A stretch of DNA of 63,042 bases, from IMG/VR virus record IMGVR_UViG_3300043410_000495, positions 1 through 63,042 of that record, one strand, 5' to 3'. Positions 60,801-63,042 of the stretch are shown one piece after another. The DNA comes from a virus. The notes below the pieces were generated by a model that saw only the letters and a list, made by a program, of their open reading frames with translations, ran no database searches and had not been told where the DNA came from. The translations under genes and the position numbers were made by a program. Within the stretch, counting starts at the first letter, position 1. Each line of letters opens with the position of its first letter.

Positions 60801-61130
60801 AGTGCTTTGGATCGTATTAACGTAGCACGTTTAGTAAACTATATTCGTACAATCTTAGCAAGTGTTGGCAATGGTTTCTTGTTTGAACCAAACGATACTA
60901 TTACTAGAAACCAGATCAAAAATATCATTTCAAGTGCTATTAATGATTTAGTTGCAAAACGTGGCATCTATGATTACCTAGTTATTTGTGACGAAAGTAA
61001 TAATACACCAGCACGTATTGCTCGTAATGAATTATGGGTTGACATAGCGATTGAGCCTATGAAGGCTGTAGAATTTATCTACATTCCAATTCGCTTGAAG
61101 AACCCAGGCGATATTAAAGCAGGAGTATAA
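57855..61130 (+). CDS. gp18: Tail sheath protein gp18
   Basis: A 1091-residue protein (T4 gp18 is 659). The N-terminus MALVSPGLQITVSDESQYVP with GTVPLVILATAQNKSNP and the block LMAAYSALGQVNKIYAIRAD (about 95-115) are typical of T4-type sheaths. The C-terminal 300 residues are conserved: MGRQAQRKMITAAMQGAIAA, 'YLAVYYPCGKSTDLQGNEIVVPSSHIALR' region, TASALDRINVARLVNYIRT, FEPNDTITRNQIKNIISSAI. Residues about 125-640 hold added beta domains likely exposed on the sheath surface. Contraction drives the tube into the host. Followed by a strong hairpin and the tube gene. Confidence 0.93.
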   Translation: MALVSPGLQITVSDESQYVPGAVGTVPLVILATAQNKSNPSGSLAADTAPTRAGKLLSYTSQRELITALGYPSFKQSAAGTPLHGDERNEYGLMAAYSALGQVNKIYAIRADINLDELEGTSVRPTGSVFDGTYWLDLADSTWGINEWDAVNGVFNNKSPILVTSTADVTLTSGVYFPKSSIGTIGSYAIVFNTGSNALVFYKNSSNIWVRVGTDDWKTSWATIKSTVSGATIAASTPAAQIIINTVPVTIGSTSVSKSLTDVANAINAATIDGVTAGVVNNRLEIYASSIAKSDGSTENGKIDISDSAQTPLTTLGITTGVYANPEMVYATFAGVPSWHSFDTVPRPSGSVYLKLGATGSGADLVIKKYSASTATFVTQGAQFFASPEAALYGLDSSGGGNGITAGTVWVLYDSLADSTGGFKPYVRRVTGKTSFSGTALSANPFTPTDTITISVTSIGSSALTSYTVELSGTTPASFVSDVLAANIPELDVSVSTSNVITFTHIYGGDIHLGDSSGNLSGAVADAGFSASTTNVTKVSTNDLLLSNWSPLTYTFSTTEPYQAPADGTHWYYSDLATVDIMINEIGGWKGYKSSYYDGSKTDARGYDLSLTDPNGVIVSASEPTFQSDGVTSLAYGDLWLDSGDTENYPAIYRWQSVSGTDMWVMIDNTDQVGQNGILFADARWDTDGTTDIITGSLPSIVDLLSSDYLDQDAPDYRLYPRGMLLFNLRRSGYNVKKYVGNYFTSAAFPDLPAVPGAASSLPAITAAWVTASGLKDNGSPYMGRQAQRKMITAAMQGAIAANTDIREEQFQFNLITAPGYPELIDEMVALNNDRANTAFIIGDTPMRLAPNSVDIINWSNNTNGDGLATADPYLAVYYPCGKSTDLQGNEIVVPSSHIALRTMIHNDNVSYQWFAPAGTRRGLVDNASNIGYIDAATGEFVFNSIRVGLRDTLYENKINPITSLPGVGLVVWGQKTRNPTASALDRINVARLVNYIRTILASVGNGFLFEPNDTITRNQIKNIISSAINDLVAKRGIYDYLVICDESNNTPARIARNELWVDIAIEPMKAVEFIYIPIRLKNPGDIKAGV

Positions 61131-61138
61131 TATAGGTA

Positions 61139-61166
61139 TATAATGGGGTCTTTGGACTCCATTATA
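61139..61166 (+). other. Strong hairpin between sheath and tube genes
   Basis: Arms TATAATGGGGTC (61139-61150) and GACTCCATTATA (61155-61166) with a TTTG loop; 11 Watson-Crick pairs plus one wobble. No immediate T run, so it may be an attenuator, an RNA-stability element or a weak terminator rather than a classic one. Confidence 0.7.
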
Positions 61167-61181
61167 AACAATAAAATTTTT

Positions 61182-61189
61182 GGTAAATA
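61182..61189 (+). promoter_or_regulatory. Late promoter-like GGTAAATA for tail tube
   Basis: TAAATA core, 27 bases before the ATG at 61209. Confidence 0.42.
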
Positions 61190-61208
61190 CCTATAACAGG
61201 AGAAAGAA

Positions 61209-61829
61209 ATGGCAATAGCCTCATTAACAAGATTTACAGTTCCTTTAGCAACTGATCAAAGTTCAAGCACTCAAGGTCTTTTAATGCCAAAATTAAAGTA
61301 TCGCTTTCGTGCGGTATTTGAAAATTTTGGCGTTAGCAGTGAAAAAACTGAATTAACAAAACAAGTTGCTGACATTAAGCGTCCAAATTTAAATTTCAAT
61401 CCATTTACAATTGATGTTTATAATAGTAAAGTTAACCTAGTTGGCAAACCAAGTTGGGAGACTATCACTGTTACTTTACGTGATGATGCTGGTGGTAATG
61501 TTAGTAAGTTAGTTGGTGAACAAATCCAGAAACAATTTGACTTTGCTGAACAGGCTAGTGCAAGTTCTGGTATTGATTATAAATTCGTGTTACGCTATGA
61601 AATGTTGGACGGTGGCAATGGAGCTAACCAACCTAACGTTCTAGAAACATGGGAAATATATGGAGCACTTTTAAGTCAAGTAGACTATGGTGATATGAGT
61701 TATAGTGATGGTAATGCACCAGCAACAATTACATTAACTGTTACTTACGATAACGCTATCCAAACTCCTGGCGGTACTGGAATTGGTACAGCAGTTGGTA
61801 GAACACTAGGTACAGTAGTCACTGGTTAA
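61209..61829 (+). CDS. gp19: Tail tube protein gp19
   Basis: A 206-residue protein (T4 gp19 is 163). The pattern KYRFRAVFENFGV, TKQVADIKRPNLNFNPFTID, VYNSKVNLVGKPSWETITVT and the late WEIYGALLSQVDYGDMSYSD is diagnostic of the T4-like tube fold. It assembles into hexameric rings inside the sheath. The SD (CAGGAGAAAG) and the following terminator give it its own strong late unit, as expected for a protein needed in many copies. Confidence 0.93.
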   Translation: MAIASLTRFTVPLATDQSSSTQGLLMPKLKYRFRAVFENFGVSSEKTELTKQVADIKRPNLNFNPFTIDVYNSKVNLVGKPSWETITVTLRDDAGGNVSKLVGEQIQKQFDFAEQASASSGIDYKFVLRYEMLDGGNGANQPNVLETWEIYGALLSQVDYGDMSYSDGNAPATITLTVTYDNAIQTPGGTGIGTAVGRTLGTVVTG

Positions 61830-61852
61830 TAGATAATCCAATGAAAAACTTT

Positions 61853-61883
61853 AATACCCGGCATAATAGTCGGGTATTTTTTT
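61853..61883 (+). terminator. Rho-independent terminator after tail tube
   Basis: Stem AATACCCG / CGGGTATT with a 10-base loop, then a T run. Confidence 0.9.
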
Positions 61884-61886
61884 ATG

Positions 61887-61894
61887 TATAAATA
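61887..61894 (+). promoter_or_regulatory. Late promoter TATAAATA (perfect), start-codon-proximal
   Basis: The motif begins 13 bases before the A of the ATG at 61900, predicting a transcript that starts at or next to the start codon. Confidence 0.65.
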
Positions 61895-61899
61895 ATTAC

Positions 61900-63042
61900 A
61901 TGAACCTATTTAACAACTTTCTGACTCAACTTGGCACTGGCGATCAGATCAAAGATTATAAACACGCCAGTAGATTGTTTGTTGATAACAATTATGCGCT
62001 AAGTCCAAAGTATGATTGGTTGTATCACGTATTTTTTGATGTAAATCCACAATTAAGTTATATCAGAAGTCGTGAAATGCTTACAGAAACTGGTATGTTA
62101 GTCAAAGCAATTGACTTGCCAAAATATTCAGTAGAATCTAAAACATTCAATAATTATAATAGACCAAATATAGTACAATCAAAAATCAAATATGATAACA
62201 TACAAGTAACATTTCATGATGATCAATCAAATGTTGTCAGAAATTTTTGGTATGATTACTATAATTATTACTACAGAGATTCAGACATTGGTATTACCAG
62301 TGGTGCAGGAGACGTAAATCCTACTTATTTTGCAAAAAACAAATATAACAGTGGTGATAGAACTCAACTAAACAAATTTGGTTATTCTCCACGAAGCACT
62401 GATAGTAACTATGGAAACCAATATATTAATTCAATTAGAATTTATAGTTTACATCAAAAGAATTTTACAGAATACATCTTAGTAAATCCAAAAATTGTAG
62501 GGTTTTCACATGGAAGTCATAATGCTGGTAATAATGGCATCTTAGAACACTCTATGACTATTTCATATGAAACTGTTTTATATTGTAGTGGGTATGTAAC
62601 AGCAAGTACTGTTAAAGGATTTGCCGATCTTCATTATGATAAATCACCTAGCCCATTAACTGCGGCGGGTGGGGGAACCAATAGTATTATGGGTCCTGGT
62701 GGTATTGTTTCTGCAATTGATGGTTTCGTTCATGACCCAATAAAAGGCGCTTTTGGATTAGCAAGAGTTTATCAAAAAAATAAAAATGTTAATCTAGGTC
62801 AAATCGCAAAAGCAGAAGCATTAACTGCATTTAAAGATTTCTTAAACGGACAAGACCCACGTAATAGATTTTTTGTACCAACAGGTACATCTAGATTTAA
62901 TACTGCTGGTGGTGAAGGTGGAACAGTGGAAGCAAGATTTTATCCTTCGGCAGGACAAGTTGCTGGAGGTAGTGCAACAAGCAATGGTTCATCTGTAATA
63001 GCAGGTGCCACAGCAGCCGCTTCTGGTGTGAATATCACAGGA
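61900..63042 (+). CDS. Tail-tube/baseplate junction protein, gp54/gp48-like (3' cut)
   Basis: 381 codons are visible without a stop; the gene runs off the window. The start MNLFNNFLTQLGTGDQIKDY is followed by KHASRLFVD and 'YDWLYHVFFDVNP'. A tube-like domain (LVKAIDLPKYSVESKTFNNY, 'IVQSKIKYDNIQVTFHDD', FWYDYYNYYYRD) and SMTISYETVLYCSG come next. This combination of a gp19-like tube fold with a C-terminal extension is what T4 gp54 (and gp48) have, where the protein starts tube polymerisation on the baseplate. The later part is Gly/Ser-rich. Which of the two T4 proteins it matches cannot be settled here. Confidence 0.72.
   Translation, partial: MNLFNNFLTQLGTGDQIKDYKHASRLFVDNNYALSPKYDWLYHVFFDVNPQLSYIRSREMLTETGMLVKAIDLPKYSVESKTFNNYNRPNIVQSKIKYDNIQVTFHDDQSNVVRNFWYDYYNYYYRDSDIGITSGAGDVNPTYFAKNKYNSGDRTQLNKFGYSPRSTDSNYGNQYINSIRIYSLHQKNFTEYILVNPKIVGFSHGSHNAGNNGILEHSMTISYETVLYCSGYVTASTVKGFADLHYDKSPSPLTAAGGGTNSIMGPGGIVSAIDGFVHDPIKGAFGLARVYQKNKNVNLGQIAKAEALTAFKDFLNGQDPRNRFFVPTGTSRFNTAGGEGGTVEARFYPSAGQVAGGSATSNGSSVIAGATAAASGVNITG

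Noticed and set aside
1-63042. tRNA genes, rRNA genes, introns or inteins
   Set aside because: No gap is larger than about 170 bases and none shows a cloverleaf that I could recognise; no protein shows intein splice motifs or an interrupted conserved core. A dedicated tRNA scan could still find a short one.

Overview
The window is part of the genome of a T4-like myovirus (contractile tail), AT-rich by eye, infecting a Gram-negative bacterium. The T4 family is shown by a virion gene set with T4 logic: portal (gp20), prohead core proteins, prohead protease (gp21), scaffold (gp22), major capsid (gp23), neck gp13, a probable gp14, tail terminator gp15, sheath gp18, tube gp19, a gp54/gp48-like tube protein, a gp26-like hub protein, and a gp1-like dNMP kinase. 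Transcription signals fit too: TATAAATA-like late promoters precede most virion transcription units, and sigma70-like promoters precede two probable early genes. A Gram-negative host is suggested by a phage-encoded protein with a signal peptide and an outer-membrane beta-barrel C-terminus. I see no tRNA, rRNA, transposase, CRISPR array or photosynthesis gene. The pattern resembles aquatic T4-like phages, but the host cannot be named from the sequence.

Layout. (1) 1-9948: minus-strand hub gene (cut by the window edge), tape-measure-like gene, then the head module portal / core / protease / scaffold / capsid and two small genes, with terminators after the last three genes. (2) 10046-37488: a long plus-strand tail-fibre and adhesin locus, mosaic and full of paralogues, including glycine-rich adhesins, a 1996-residue repeat fibre, an S74-type self-chaperoning fibre and two tandem 'GYVMGGYQ' paralogues. 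(3) 37491-43630: an accessory cassette in the same transcription direction, with a coiled-coil protein, a DUF4376-like fibre-assembly candidate, a U32-like/methyltransferase fusion, a 2OG-Fe(II) oxygenase, a conserved protein of unknown function, a polytopic inner-membrane permease-like protein and a secreted outer-membrane barrel, closed by a terminator. (4) 43722-50878: a second fibre block repeating gene orders of the first, ending in a possible glycosyltransferase-like gene. (5) 50847-57754: alternating strands, with neck and tail-completion genes and a Nudix hydrolase on the minus strand interleaved with sigma70-driven plus-strand genes. (6) 57855-63042: sheath, tube and the start of the next tail gene.

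How it works together. Head and tail genes are expressed late from short promoters usually 24-40 bases upstream of start codons. The fibre blocks total about 34 kb and probably supply several alternative or composite host-recognition structures, built by shuffling a small set of N-terminal, beta-structured and glycine-rich modules. The most unusual part is the cassette at 38999-43630. It couples two or three putative modifying enzymes to an inner-membrane/outer-membrane protein pair, and its first start codon is buried in a perfect 12-bp-arm hairpin. This is the best candidate here for an undescribed system; its function is inference.
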